A stretch of DNA of 64,000 bases from assembly GCA_910589195.1 (NCBI GenBank), contig CAJUTC010000003.1, positions 83,558 through 147,557 of the forward strand. The letters run 5' to 3'. Positions 8,969-16,431 of the stretch are shown here, piece by piece; the first letter of the stretch is position 1, and the number at the start of each line of letters is the position of its first letter. The DNA is from an uncultured Lachnospiraceae bacterium. GTDB taxonomy: Bacteria; Bacillota; Clostridia; Lachnospirales; Lachnospiraceae. Below the pieces are notes generated by a model. It did no database searches. It saw only the letters and a program-made list of their open reading frames with translations, and was not told the DNA's origin. A program made the position numbers and the translations under genes.

Positions 8969-9480
8969 GTGCTCTCACCCATCTCCTTTAATGTTTCATC
9001 AATCAGGTGATCCTGCACCGTCACATCCATAGAACCGGCCACAACCTTGCCTGCCATCAGGGACGCGATGGAGATAATCTCCTGCTTCATATCGTCTAAT
9101 GCCTTCTTGCGTTCCAGCTCAACCTGGCGGTTCGCCCGTTCAACAATCCTTGCTGCTTCCGCCCTGGCTTCATCCAGAATATCAGCCTCCTTAACCATGG
9201 CTTTCTTCCTTGCTTCCGCTAAGATCGCATCTGCTTCTTTCCTTATTTCCTTAAGTTTGCTTTCATACTCTGCTTTCAATTCCTGTGCCGTCTTCTTATT
9301 ATCAGCCGCCTCAGCCAAATCTCCGGCTATTTTCTGGCGCCTTTTCTCTAAGAAGTTACGGGCAGGGTTAAACAACAGGTAGGACAGCGCAAAGAACAGG
9401 ATGAAAATATTGATGCCAGTTAACACCGCGTCATGGAGTAACTGCCAGTCAAATCCTATAATTCTTAAAAATTCGTCCAA
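8956..9480 (-). CDS. atpF: ATP synthase b subunit
   Basis: Peripheral-stalk subunit of Fo, 174 residues. One N-terminal membrane helix (about 17-40, VLTGINIFILFFALSYLLF) is followed by a long charged helix with RQKIAGDLAEA and repeated Ala/Glu/Lys heptads that dimerise. It lies between atpE and atpH as usual. Confidence 0.97.
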   Translation of the reverse strand: MDEFLRIIGFDWQLLHDAVLTGINIFILFFALSYLLFNPARNFLEKRRQKIAGDLAEAADNKKTAQELKAEYESKLKEIRKEADAILAEARKKAMVKEADILDEARAEAARIVERANRQVELERKKALDDMKQEIISIASLMAGKVVAGSMDVTVQDHLIDETLKEMGESTWLS

Positions 9481-9517
9481 GACCTTGCCTCCTCTCCTGC
9501 ACTATTATTTCTTTCCA

Positions 9518-9772
9518 TCAACCGAAAGGCTTAACGAACATTAAAATAATAGCAACAACCAGACCGTAAAGACCTGTGGTTTCGGCAACCGCCTGGCCTA
9601 ACAGCATGGTGGAGGTAATATCAGACTTCGCGCCTGGGTTACGTCCAACTGCGGACGCGCCGTAACCAGCCGCAATGCCTTGTCCAACACCAGGTCCGAT
9701 ACCGGCGATCATAGCTAAACCGGCACCAATCGCAGAACACCCATAAATAAAATCCTGTCCAGAAAAATTCAT
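9518..9772 (-). CDS. atpE: ATP synthase c subunit, sodium-type ion site
   Basis: Ring-forming Fo proteolipid, 84 residues, two membrane helices joined by the polar loop GRNPGAKSD. The ion-binding Glu64 lies in GQAVAETTG. Residues matching the sodium site known from Ilyobacter tartaricus are present: Gln31 (GPGVGQG), Val62, Glu64, Thr65 (Ser in the model) and Thr66. This predicts Na+ coupling (inference from the motif); Thr for Ser is a conservative change. It is preceded by an AGGAGG site. Confidence 0.98.
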   Translation of the reverse strand: MNFSGQDFIYGCSAIGAGLAMIAGIGPGVGQGIAAGYGASAVGRNPGAKSDITSTMLLGQAVAETTGLYGLVVAIILMFVKPFG

Positions 9773-9829
9773 ACTAATTTCCTCCTAAATGAAAATTTGA
9801 ATCGGGAAGGTTTCCCTTCTGCCCACAGT

Positions 9830-10537
9830 TTATTCCATCTTGTCATTAATATAAACCATGGTCAGCATACAGAATACATAAGTTTGAATGCAGCCTGAAA
9901 ACAAATCGCAGTATACATGCAGCGCTGCCGGTATACCGATATTTACGAAGATGGGCAGCATTCCATACCAAAGCCCCATTATAATAACACCGGACAGCAG
10001 GTTCGCAAACAAACGCAACGAAATCGAGATAGGATTTGCTACCTCGCCGATCAAGTTGATCGGAAACAGCAGCGGAACCGGTTCAAACAAGCTGGTAAAA
10101 TGGCGCAGCTTGCGGTTTTTCACACCCTGGTACTGTACGATTATAAATGTTACCAGACCAAGTAAAAAGGTAACTCCATAATCTGCGGTCGGTGCCCGAA
10201 GCCCCAGAAGCCCGCTTAAATTGCAGAAAAGAATAAACAAAAATATAGTTCCTACATAGTTAGCAAACTTCTTTGCGTTGCTTCCCAGGATTCCCTGTGT
10301 CATCTTTTCCAGCATTTCCACGCCAAGTTCCACGATATTTTGAAACGTACCCGGCACATCTGTGGCGTTCTCCATGGTTCTCTTTGCCATAAAGGCTAAA
10401 ACCAGAATGATAATTGACACAATCAGCATTCCAATTGTCGTCGTAGTAATCCACAGTTCATGGCCGCCAATATTGTATTTCACAATACCATGTATCATAA
10501 AATCGGCTTCCCTCTGGACTACCGTACTCATACCCAT
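9830..10537 (-). CDS. atpB: ATP synthase a subunit
   Basis: Fo stator channel, 235 residues, five to six membrane helices. The helix with the essential Arg reads SISLRLFANLLSG. The ATG at 10537 (MGMSTVVQREADFMIHG) has GAAAGGAGG 7 bases upstream. The frame is open further (to 10612) but would overlap the preceding gene without a ribosome site, so the short start is chosen. It stands first among the conserved B-E-F-H-A-G-D-C genes. Confidence 0.97.
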   Translation of the reverse strand: MGMSTVVQREADFMIHGIVKYNIGGHELWITTTTIGMLIVSIIILVLAFMAKRTMENATDVPGTFQNIVELGVEMLEKMTQGILGSNAKKFANYVGTIFLFILFCNLSGLLGLRAPTADYGVTFLLGLVTFIIVQYQGVKNRKLRHFTSLFEPVPLLFPINLIGEVANPISISLRLFANLLSGVIIMGLWYGMLPIFVNIGIPAALHVYCDLFSGCIQTYVFCMLTMVYINDKME

Positions 10538-10575
10538 ACGCGCTCCTCCTTTCTCAAAATATTTGCTGCCTTCTT

Positions 10576-10989
10576 TTATTCTGCCTGGCTGGAATGATGA
10601 TTCCCGCCCCACAAAATTGGCTGAAGGTATGCCCCGGCTTTAAGTCCCATAGTGCCTAAAACCACTGCCATTACATTTACTTGAGGGATCCACCGTAATA
10701 TAATAAGGAGCATTATGATATAAATCAGCCTGCGCCCTATGGAATGGATCACTGTGGTTTTATTGGCATAAGCTTCATTTCCGCTTTCTAAAACCCGCTC
10801 AGTGATGATTGCCATATGGATCAGGATTGCCTCCGCCAAGGCCCAGCCTGCCACCAGGCCCCAAAATATGGACAGCCTGCTCCAGCTTAAAACCGGTCCC
10901 AAAAACCAGCCCGCCACGCCCAGAAGCAGATTCCACAAAAGAGTTCCTACTGACATCTGCAAAACCAGCTTTCGTGTTTCAATTGTCAT
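10576..10989 (-). CDS. atpI: ATP synthase subunit I (AtpI-type membrane protein)
   Basis: 137 residues with four predicted membrane helices (TLLWNLLLGVAGWFLG, SIFWGLVAGWALAEAILIHM, IYIIMLLIILRW, MAVVLGTMGLKAGAYLQP). The size, topology and place directly upstream of atpB fit AtpI, which helps c-ring assembly in other bacteria. Its start overlaps the end of the upstream gene by 11 bases. Confidence 0.8.
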   Translation of the reverse strand: MTIETRKLVLQMSVGTLLWNLLLGVAGWFLGPVLSWSRLSIFWGLVAGWALAEAILIHMAIITERVLESGNEAYANKTTVIHSIGRRLIYIIMLLIILRWIPQVNVMAVVLGTMGLKAGAYLQPILWGGNHHSSQAE

Positions 10990-11338
10990 CGCCAGCCTCC
11001 ATTCTGTCAGCCTGCTTGTTCCCTTGCTTTATGCGGCTTGGCTCCTTGGGTTTTGATATGGTCTTGTATTTGGGAAACGCTTCCCTTTGTTTTTGCAGCT
11101 CCTCTTTTTCCCTCTTCTCTTCCCGTTCGCCTGCCAGGACTGTCATCTTCACCATCTGATAGCCGCAACGGCCTCCGGCCAACACGCCAAGAAGAAGGAA
11201 AAAAATCATGGTTTTCATCCCAAAATAAGTATCTACGTAATAGCCTGCAACAATACACAGAAAAATAGGCGTCATTACGCTGATACCAAGCTGGGTTACC
11301 ATGGCAAGACTACGGAAAACCTGCTTTTTATGCCCCAT
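10979..11338 (-). CDS. AtpZ/AtpI-like small membrane protein, first gene of the atp operon
   Basis: 119 residues: two membrane helices (SVMTPIFLCIVAGYYVDTYFG and MIFFLLLGVLAGGRCGYQM), the hairpin layout and G-Y-D-T-G pattern of the AtpZ family, then a very charged cytoplasmic tail (EREEKREKEELQKQRE). AtpZ proteins accompany atpI; complexes of the two have been proposed to handle Mg2+ or Ca2+ or to aid assembly. It is the promoter-proximal gene of the operon. Confidence 0.8.
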   Translation of the reverse strand: MGHKKQVFRSLAMVTQLGISVMTPIFLCIVAGYYVDTYFGMKTMIFFLLLGVLAGGRCGYQMVKMTVLAGEREEKREKEELQKQREAFPKYKTISKPKEPSRIKQGNKQADRMEAGDDN

Positions 11339-11376
11339 AATTTCACCTACTTTCTAGATGTACATCGCATAAGCTT

Positions 11377-11406
11377 ATTATATACAAAGTTTTTCCATTT
11401 TGTCCA
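11377..11406 (-). promoter_or_regulatory. Probable promoter of the atp operon
   Basis: Minus-strand TGGACA (11401-11406) and TATAAT (11377-11382) are 18 bases apart and lie about 40 bases upstream of the first atp gene. Confidence 0.65.
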
Positions 11407-11489
11407 GCACATTTCAAATATTCTCCTGTTTTCTTATCGATAATAAACAACCGATGGTTTTTTCTCGTCCATTGGGCATCTGCTGCGCA

Positions 11490-12359
11490 TTATTCCCCAG
11501 TTTCGTTCTGGTTTTCCACTTGCTCTTTCCTATCATTTTCCACTTTTTTTGCCACTACAATCAGCCTTCCATCTTGGTGGGTATATTCGCAGGTGATTAA
11601 GCTGATTAAATGATCGCCCCATTGGATATCAATTCCCCTGTCATAGACCGAATGCTGTTTAATATAGGTTACATAATTTGTAAAACTTTCCTCTGTCCCT
11701 GCTGTAATCCAGTCATAAAGAGGATTCGCCGGATCCACTGCGCTCATGGAAAATACGGCTGCCACTTCATAATTCCCGTATTCTTTTAATGTATCAAACT
11801 GAATTATGGGGTGGGCCTCGCAAAATTCCCTTTCCAAGTAACCGTCTAACGCGGCAAACATGCTTCCGTTTTTCATATGGTGCCCATATATTAAAATGTT
11901 TCTGCAATCGTCTGTTAAGTCGCATTCCTCTGCCACATAAGGAGCGCCATAAATACTGCTTTTCTTATCAAAATCATGATTCAAGTAAAAATTCGGGCTA
12001 TCAATAGACTGGAGAACTGGGTAATCAATTTTTGTTCCTTCAATTTTAATCCATCCAACTAAGTCGGAATTCTGCTCCTTAATTTTGTCATAGGCTTTCA
12101 CTCTTGCCTGACGCTGGACATGGATCCGTTCTTCCTTTGGCATCACCAGCAATTCCTCCTGTTTTTCTTCCAAAGACCCTGTATTGGATTCCTCCATTTG
12201 ATCCAGCTCCAACTGTTCCATTACCAAATCGGATAAATCTTCTAAGCGGCTGTCATTTTTCTTTTGTTCTTGAATTTGATAAGCCAGCATTCCGCCGCTG
12301 ACAAGAAATGCCAGTACACAAATTCCCAGCAGAATGTCATATACACGTTTTTTCTTCAT
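11490..12359 (-). CDS. srtB: Class B sortase
   Basis: Membrane-anchored transpeptidase that cleaves a sorting signal and attaches the protein to peptidoglycan. 289 residues: an N-terminal membrane anchor (VYDILLGICVLAFLVSGGMLAY), a charged linker, then the sortase barrel with IYGHHMKNGSMFA (catalytic His) and LISLITCEYTHQDGRLIVVA (catalytic Cys in TC, Arg about 8 residues later). The class B features are the long GSMFAALDGYLE segment and the 290-residue size. The ATG at 12359 follows AAGGAGGAGAAAGGG; an in-frame start nine codons earlier is less likely. No LPXTG or NPXTN substrate is encoded next to it. Confidence 0.93.
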   Translation of the reverse strand: MKKKRVYDILLGICVLAFLVSGGMLAYQIQEQKKNDSRLEDLSDLVMEQLELDQMEESNTGSLEEKQEELLVMPKEERIHVQRQARVKAYDKIKEQNSDLVGWIKIEGTKIDYPVLQSIDSPNFYLNHDFDKKSSIYGAPYVAEECDLTDDCRNILIYGHHMKNGSMFAALDGYLEREFCEAHPIIQFDTLKEYGNYEVAAVFSMSAVDPANPLYDWITAGTEESFTNYVTYIKQHSVYDRGIDIQWGDHLISLITCEYTHQDGRLIVVAKKVENDRKEQVENQNETGE

Positions 12360-12478
12360 CCCTTTCTCCTCCTTGTGATCCAGCATACATTCTGGCCGGA
12401 ATTTTCTTTAATCATCATACACCATTTGCCAGACTTTTTCCAGCGGGAAAAGCCCCCGAAAAAAATGTAAAAAAGCCC

Positions 12479-12510
12479 TTGACACCAAGAACTCTTTATG
12501 CTAATATAAT
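12479..12510 (+). promoter_or_regulatory. Promoter of tRNA-Gly
   Basis: TTGACA at 12479-12484 with TAATAT (12502-12507, 17-base spacer), overlapping a TATAAT at 12505-12510. The tRNA begins 20 bases later. Confidence 0.75.
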
Positions 12511-12529
12511 GATTGTTCAAAATAAGTGT

Positions 12530-12602
12530 GCGCGAGTGGCTCAGTTGGTGGAGTACGACCTTGCCAAGGTCGGGGTCGCGGGTTCGAGTCCCGTCTCGCG
12601 CT
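12530..12602 (+). tRNA. tRNA-Gly (anticodon GCC)
   Basis: A 73-nt cloverleaf: acceptor GCGCGAG/CTCGCGC, anticodon arm CGACC-TTGCCAA-GGTCG (GCC, codon GGC), T loop TTCGAGT, discriminator U as usual for glycine. CCA is not encoded. Its 3' end served as an integration site (see the copy at 14160-14183). Confidence 0.97.
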
Positions 12603-12603
12603 T
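12580..12603 (+). repeat. Left attachment repeat inside tRNA-Gly
   Basis: The last 24 bases of tRNA-Gly (GGGTTCGAGTCCCGT then CTCGCGCTT) recur at 14160-14183 with 22 of 24 bases the same. This is the layout left when an element integrates into a tRNA 3' end. Confidence 0.75.
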
Positions 12604-12632
12604 GGATTATGAGAAAAGGAATCTTGATTTTA

Positions 12633-13006
12633 TCAGGGTTCTTTTATTTTTTGTCTTGTAAAATTGAATGTAGTCTTGTAAAGCTTATCAATCAGCTTAT
12701 CATTCTCTAATTTTTCCTTAGGCTTAAAAGCAGAATATGACTTACCGGATCCAGCCTCACCTATATGATAATAGGACTTTACATCTCGAAAAAAGGGGGT
12801 TCTTTTTCAAGTTTAGAAAAATAAGCACCTTTTATTACATTCTCATGGATACGGCAAGTAATATTCCTATCCATAATCTGTTTTGGCATATAACCCTGGT
12901 CAATTAGTTCACTGATAATTTCTAAATCAGAAGGCTCACCGAGATAACCGTGGTCATATGGACTATTGAATACAGCAAACCAAGATTTGCTAATGGAATC
13001 AGGCAT
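12633..13006 (-). pseudogene. Decayed replication-initiator/helicase gene of a mobile element
   Basis: The minus-strand frame beginning at 13006 encodes SKSWFAVFNSPYDHGYLGEP and then IDRNI-type sequence to GAYFSKLEKEPPFFEM and stops at 12779. The reading then continues in another frame as RDVKSYYHIGEAGSGKSYSAF, with a Walker A motif GEAGSGKS, until a stop at 12633. The break lies at a run of C then T (complement of about 12781-12796), so a slippage-type frameshift split the gene. The SKSWF..FNxP..HGY opening and the helicase loop match Rep proteins of small integrated plasmid-like elements in gut Firmicutes (recognition from memory). The middle and the C terminus of a normal Rep are missing. 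Confidence 0.75.
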
Positions 13007-13142
13007 AAACTATCACCTTATTGGTTGAATAATATGTAAAATAATGTAAAACCCAAGCTTTGTAACTAAGTTTGCAACGAGGTGCGGTTACATTGAAACC
13101 CTTGAGATTTTGGGGTTTGTTAGGGTTTTAAAACGTGTAACG

Positions 13143-13173
13143 AAGGGGCCGTCTATTTCCCGACAGCCCCTTT
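13143..13173 (+). terminator. Hairpin inside the tRNA-Gly element
   Basis: AAGGGGC..GTC pairs with GAC..GCCCCTT (one mismatch) around an 8-base loop, followed by TTTA. It may be a terminator in either direction. Confidence 0.5.
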
Positions 13174-13270
13174 ACTTATTGTTTTGACAAAGCACATTTT
13201 TGGGGACCTATAAAGCAATCCAGGATGTGGTAAACTATTTTTGAGAATCCAAGAACGTGAAGAAGTGCAT

Positions 13271-13337
13271 CTCTCCCAGGGGCGGCAACCCCTGAGAGCA
13301 GATATGGTGACGCAACCACCACACTACGGGCAAACCG
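13271..13337 (+). other. Three consecutive hairpins, possible structured RNA or replication origin
   Basis: Three stems follow one another closely: CTCTC..AGGGG-CGGCAA-CCCCT..AGAG (13271-13298), TGGTG-ACGCAAC-CACCA (13305-13321) and CGG-GCAAA-CCG (13327-13337). This lies in the 360-base gap between the Rep relic and the next gene. Loops rich in GCAA are typical of functional RNA or of origin structures. Function unknown. Confidence 0.4.
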
Positions 13338-13366
13338 CGATACACGCTTGTATTATACCTTAATCT

Positions 13367-14002
13367 GTGAAGTTTTACAATGTTTTTTGCGTGCAGTTTT
13401 ATGCGGTAAGCCTAACCCTTAAGATGATTTATCGAGGTATGAGTGTAGGACGCCACGCTTATACCTCGTTCTTGTTTTCTCACATGGTTGCTCAGGCGGC
13501 GGTATGCACGAAAGATGTGGCGGCGGTCAGGCAGACGGCAGAGATGTATAAGGATTGGGCGCAGAGCAACAAGGATATGGATAGTTATGTTTTTTTCGAC
13601 ATAGATGGTGACAGTTTTCCAGAATGTATCGCAACCAATGGCAGTTGGTATCATGTGCTGACATGTTGCATAGGAAAGACCACAGGAAAATATTTCTCAG
13701 TTATAAATGATGGGGTTCCTTTCTATAATCCAGGGAAAAATGTATTTTGTATCTATGATGAGGACACTACGATTAACTTTACCGAGCACGCTTTTTATGC
13801 GATAAATGATAAGGGACTTGTAGAGATAGGGCACAGCAGACGTTGGGGTTCGACCTATAGCACAGCAACTCAGAACGATACCACAAAAGCCATCTACGAT
13901 GACTACAACAGCAGCTTTGGTCAACTGGTAGAAATTTCCCTTGAATACGAGGATACTTACCGGAGTATCCACGAGGCTTGCAACGCATATCTGGCGCAGT
14001 AA
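13367..14002 (+). CDS. Hypothetical protein with a DxDGDxxPE calcium-loop-like motif
   Basis: 211 residues from a GTG start (no clear ribosome site). The N-terminal 40 residues look like a damaged hydrophobic signal segment. The main part has AEMYKDWAQ, then FFDIDGDSFPECIATNG, the pattern D-x-D-x-D-x-x-P-E common in secreted or lipoprotein gut Clostridia proteins, then a repeated beta-rich region. It is carried inside the tRNA-Gly element relic, so it may be a cargo gene or a fragment of a longer one whose signal peptide has decayed. No function assigned. Confidence 0.55.
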   Translation: MKFYNVFCVQFYAVSLTLKMIYRGMSVGRHAYTSFLFSHMVAQAAVCTKDVAAVRQTAEMYKDWAQSNKDMDSYVFFDIDGDSFPECIATNGSWYHVLTCCIGKTTGKYFSVINDGVPFYNPGKNVFCIYDEDTTINFTEHAFYAINDKGLVEIGHSRRWGSTYSTATQNDTTKAIYDDYNSSFGQLVEISLEYEDTYRSIHEACNAYLAQ

Positions 14003-14115
14003 ATACAGATAGAGGGTAGGTCACCCCCCGAAAACAGTGATTTTAGGAGTGCATGTAACACCTATGCCTGACTCCCATGGGGTATACATTTGGTAAAAAT
14101 AACAATAAAACGCAG

Positions 14116-14152
14116 AAATAGCCGCCCCCGACCAAAGGGCACGGCTATTTTT
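14116..14152 (+). terminator. Terminator at the right end of the element
   Basis: AAATAGCCG (14116-14124) pairs with CGGCTATTT (14142-14150), followed by more T. It lies just before the right att copy. Confidence 0.7.
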
Positions 14153-14159
14153 GCATTTA

Positions 14160-14183
14160 GGGTTCGAGTCCCGTTTCCCGCTT
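14160..14183 (+). repeat. Right attachment repeat (copy of the tRNA-Gly 3' end)
   Basis: GGGTTCGAGTCCCGT followed by TTCCCGCTT matches the tRNA-Gly 3' end (12580-12603) except at two positions. The stretch between the copies is 1.56 kb and contains only element debris. Confidence 0.75.
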
Positions 14184-14191
14184 ATTTTTTT

Positions 14192-14221
14192 GCGGAAACC
14201 AGCGTCAGCTCTGGTTTCCGC
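14192..14221. terminator. Bidirectional terminator, probably the original tRNA-Gly terminator
   Basis: GCGGAAACCAG (14192-14202) pairs perfectly with CTGGTTTCCGC (14211-14221). A T run lies before it on the plus strand (A run for the minus strand) and T-rich sequence follows. It separates the element from the convergent EIIA gene. Confidence 0.8.
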
Positions 14222-14288
14222 TTTACTTTTCTTATGAAATTTCCAGAAAGCAGCATCTCTTCTTCTAAAAGCACCGATCCGCATCAAA

Positions 14289-14780
14289 CTATTTTGATTG
14301 GCTGCAGGCTAACAGTGCTTCCTGTTCTTGTTTCTTCCCATATCCCATTACCTCAATCTGAGGAAACAGGTATAAATTTGATACTACTACCGCCACGGTG
14401 GTATCATATCCGGCTTCTCGGATCTTTTCAATATCAAATTTCAGTACTGGCTGTCCCTTTTTCACATGATCTCCGGCTTCTACAAGAGCCGAAAGGTACA
14501 TTCCTTTTAATTCTACTGTATTAATCCCAATATGGATCAATACCTCTACGCCGCCGTCGTCACTGGTAAGGCCAATGGCATGTTTCGTATCAAAGAGAGC
14601 CGATACCTCCCCATCAAAAGGCGCTACCGCTACTCCTTTCTCTGGAAGGATCCCCACACCTGGCCCTAGCATTCCGTAAGCCAAAGAGGTATCCGGCACT
14701 TGAGCCAGAGGAATCACTTCCCCGGCCACCGGGCATGCCACCAGGTAAGTTCCATTTCCGTTCTTCTTATCCTGCTCCAT
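14289..14780 (-). CDS. PTS glucose-type EIIA protein
   Basis: Single-domain EIIA of the glucose family, 163 residues, cytosolic phosphocarrier between HPr and an EIIBC permease. It shows PVAGEVIPLAQVPD at the start, FDGEVSALFDTKHAIGL (first conserved His) and VEVLIHIGINTVELKG (phosphorylated His), and GQPVLKFDIEKI. No permease is encoded nearby, so it may serve a separate EIIBC or act in regulation. It has a good AGGAGG-type site. Confidence 0.93.
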   Translation of the reverse strand: MEQDKKNGNGTYLVACPVAGEVIPLAQVPDTSLAYGMLGPGVGILPEKGVAVAPFDGEVSALFDTKHAIGLTSDDGGVEVLIHIGINTVELKGMYLSALVEAGDHVKKGQPVLKFDIEKIREAGYDTTVAVVVSNLYLFPQIEVMGYGKKQEQEALLACSQSK

Positions 14781-14842
14781 AACGCAATCCTCCTGATTTC
14801 ATCCAGTATCTTCTTTCATCATAGACGAAATCTCACAAAGAT

Positions 14843-15955
14843 TCAAGCAAAATCGGTTTTGGCTCCTGTCAGCTTGGTAAGCTGTTCAATAATGCTGCCG
14901 CCGCCATTTAACGAGATATGTCCTACTTTGTCACAAATCCGTTCCACATACTCAAGCTCCTTTAACTGAAACAGCGTCTGGTTCTCCTCCATCAGCTTTG
15001 CGGTATTTAAAAGACTTCTGGTGGAAGCCACCTCTTCCCGGCGCATAATCACATTAGCCTGGGCTTTTTTCTCCGCAACCAGCACGGTATTCATAATATC
15101 CCTGATTTCCCCTGGCAGGATCATATCTTTAATTCCTCCATTGACCACTTCTATGCACAAATCATTCTGACGCTCTCTCATCGTTTCCAGGATAAACTTG
15201 CTAATTGTTTCCTTTTGGGCTAGCAGCTCATCTAAACGGTAACGTCCTATGTATTCCCGTATAATCAACTGGGCACAGGTATAAAGCTGTGAAGACACGC
15301 TATCTATCCGTTTTACCAATTCTTCCGGTTCTGTTATCCTATAATTACAGATTACATTTAAGCGGATCCCCACTTTATCGGCTGTCAGCACCTCCTGTCC
15401 TGAAATTTCCATCTGCTGAATCTTCATATTTAAAACCCTACAGCTTACTTCCGAACCATAGTTCCAGAAGTAGTAGGTTCCAGGATCCAGCCGTTTCTCC
15501 ATCCGGTTGTCAAAATACAGCAGGCCGATTTCCCCTTCTTTCACTGTAATCTTTTTATAATACTTTGCCGGCATTAAATCCATATACATCCTGGGCAGCG
15601 CTTCTTCCATATAAGGGTTGGTAATATCAATTACCTGGAATTCATTGGTTTCAAATACATTCCAGAAATACGCTTCGGCTGCTGTCAGCACTTCCCGATA
15701 AGCATCATTCACAAAACGGATGGCGATGGATGTATCAGGAATTTGTACCTTTACCACACGGTCCGCAAAATCAGGGCATTTCATTAAAATATCCATCGGA
15801 ATTCCCGCGGCTTTTACCTGCCCTGTTATGGGAACCGTTATCACCTCATACCCCAGCTTTTTAAAATATGTATATGTTCCAGCCAGTAAAATCTTTTGAA
15901 AGCATCCGTTTTTCATCAAATATCCGCATTCCTGCTCCTTTATTCTGATTCTCAT
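14843..15955 (-). CDS. Slipin-type SPFH/band 7 protein in the rtcB locus
   Basis: 370 residues without a membrane helix at the start (MRIRIKEQECGYLMKNG). The middle and C-terminal parts are an SPFH/band 7 domain: VKEGEIGLLYFDNRMEKRLDPGTYY, then VSCRVLNMKIQQMEISGQEVLTADKVGIRLNV, YRITEPEELV, and the long helix EVVNGGIKDMILPGEIRDIMNTVLVAEKKAQAN typical of slipins. SPFH proteins oligomerise into scaffolds. It is transcribed in the same direction as rtcB, 540 bases downstream, with the tRNA-like RNA between them. SPFH genes beside RtcB have been noted in comparative studies of RNA repair. It starts after AAGGAGGAAAATAAGCC. Confidence 0.88.
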   Translation of the reverse strand: MRIRIKEQECGYLMKNGCFQKILLAGTYTYFKKLGYEVITVPITGQVKAAGIPMDILMKCPDFADRVVKVQIPDTSIAIRFVNDAYREVLTAAEAYFWNVFETNEFQVIDITNPYMEEALPRMYMDLMPAKYYKKITVKEGEIGLLYFDNRMEKRLDPGTYYFWNYGSEVSCRVLNMKIQQMEISGQEVLTADKVGIRLNVICNYRITEPEELVKRIDSVSSQLYTCAQLIIREYIGRYRLDELLAQKETISKFILETMRERQNDLCIEVVNGGIKDMILPGEIRDIMNTVLVAEKKAQANVIMRREEVASTRSLLNTAKLMEENQTLFQLKELEYVERICDKVGHISLNGGGSIIEQLTKLTGAKTDFA

Positions 15956-16021
15956 GGCTTATTTTCCTCCTTCTTCTTGCTCCAGCATTAGGGGTTCTTG
16001 AAACCTTTTTAAATACGCCAT

Positions 16022-16044
16022 AGCCGTTCCTTTTATGAACGGCT
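16022..16044 (-). other. Hairpin before the slipin gene
   Basis: AGCCGTTC pairs with GAACGGCT around a 7-base loop, overlapping the end of a short reading frame and 67 bases before the slipin start. No T run, so it is more likely an mRNA structure than a terminator. Confidence 0.5.
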
Positions 16045-16161
16045 GCTTACCTGTTTCAGCCCCTCCTGTGCAAAGTGTGCCCGGAACTTAATAGCTTCCC
16101 CGGCTTCAATCCGGCTGTCAGGGGCCAGGCTTTCAGCTTTTTCGTTTTCCAATTTCGGCAT
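16033..16161 (-). CDS. Possible 42-residue peptide between rtcB and slipin
   Basis: ATG at 16161 to TAA at 16033 encodes MPKLENEKAESLAPDS..., an acidic start followed by GEAIKFRAHFAQEGLKQV. AAGGTGA lies 9 bases upstream of ATG. The sequence is predicted helical and has no family I recognise. It could be a real small protein of the rtcB locus or chance; an overlapping longer frame (16056-16286) looks non-coding. Confidence 0.35.
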   Translation of the reverse strand: MPKLENEKAESLAPDSRIEAGEAIKFRAHFAQEGLKQVSSRS

Positions 16162-16304
16162 GCCTCCCTCTCACCTTGGCATGACCAGCCTTGAATCGGA
16201 AAAAAGCGGTATCCAGCCTGGCGCAAACTGCAGACGGAGCGCCAAAAATACGGCGCCGGGTACTTCCTTTTTGGTTTCTCCTGCATATTGCAGAAAATAC
16301 ATTG

Positions 16305-16373
16305 ACGATTGCTATACCACTTAGCTACACATGTTTCTTAAACATGGGCAGGATTCGAACCTGCGTATATCGT
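16305..16373 (-). ncRNA. Circularly permuted tRNA-like RNA (YrlA-like tRNA mimic)
   Basis: Read on the minus strand the order is: anticodon-stem 3' strand ACGAT (16373-16369), variable loop ATAC, T arm GCAGG-TTCGAAT-CCTGC (16364-16348), one C, acceptor 3' strand CATGTTT (16346-16340), loop AAG, acceptor 5' strand AAACATG (16336-16330), TG, then T8-A9, D arm GCTA-AGTGGTA-TAGC (16325-16311), A26, anticodon-stem 5' strand ATCGT (16309-16305). All four stems are perfect (7, 5, 4 and 5 bp). The elbow residues are kept: U8-A14, G15 with C48, G18-G19 in the D loop, and the TTCGAAT T loop. There is no anticodon loop and no CCA; the RNA opens where the anticodon would be. This matches the tRNA-mimic module of bacterial YrlA RNAs, known near rtcB. 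Ends of the transcript are unknown; flanking hairpins suggest a longer RNA within about 16250-16460. Confidence 0.85.
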
Positions 16374-16431
16374 AAAGGCTATGCCTGGTATACCAAACAG
16401 CATCGCTGCCGGCACCCCAAGGGCTGCTTCT

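Noticed and set aside
13305..13337. c-di-GMP-I (GEMM) riboswitch
   Set aside because: GACGCAA and GGGCAAACC look like GEMM signatures, but they come in the reverse order and the P1b and tetraloop-receptor parts are missing.
16056..16286. A 76-residue gene between rtcB and slipin
   Set aside because: Composition is Trp/Arg/Cys-rich as in shadow frames and no ribosome site precedes it; the overlapping 42-codon frame is a better candidate.
16305..16373. An ordinary tRNA gene, or two tRNA halves from different genes
   Set aside because: The T arm comes before the D arm on the transcribed strand, there is no anticodon loop or CCA, and the two halves pair perfectly with each other in both acceptor and anticodon stems, so one permuted RNA explains it better.
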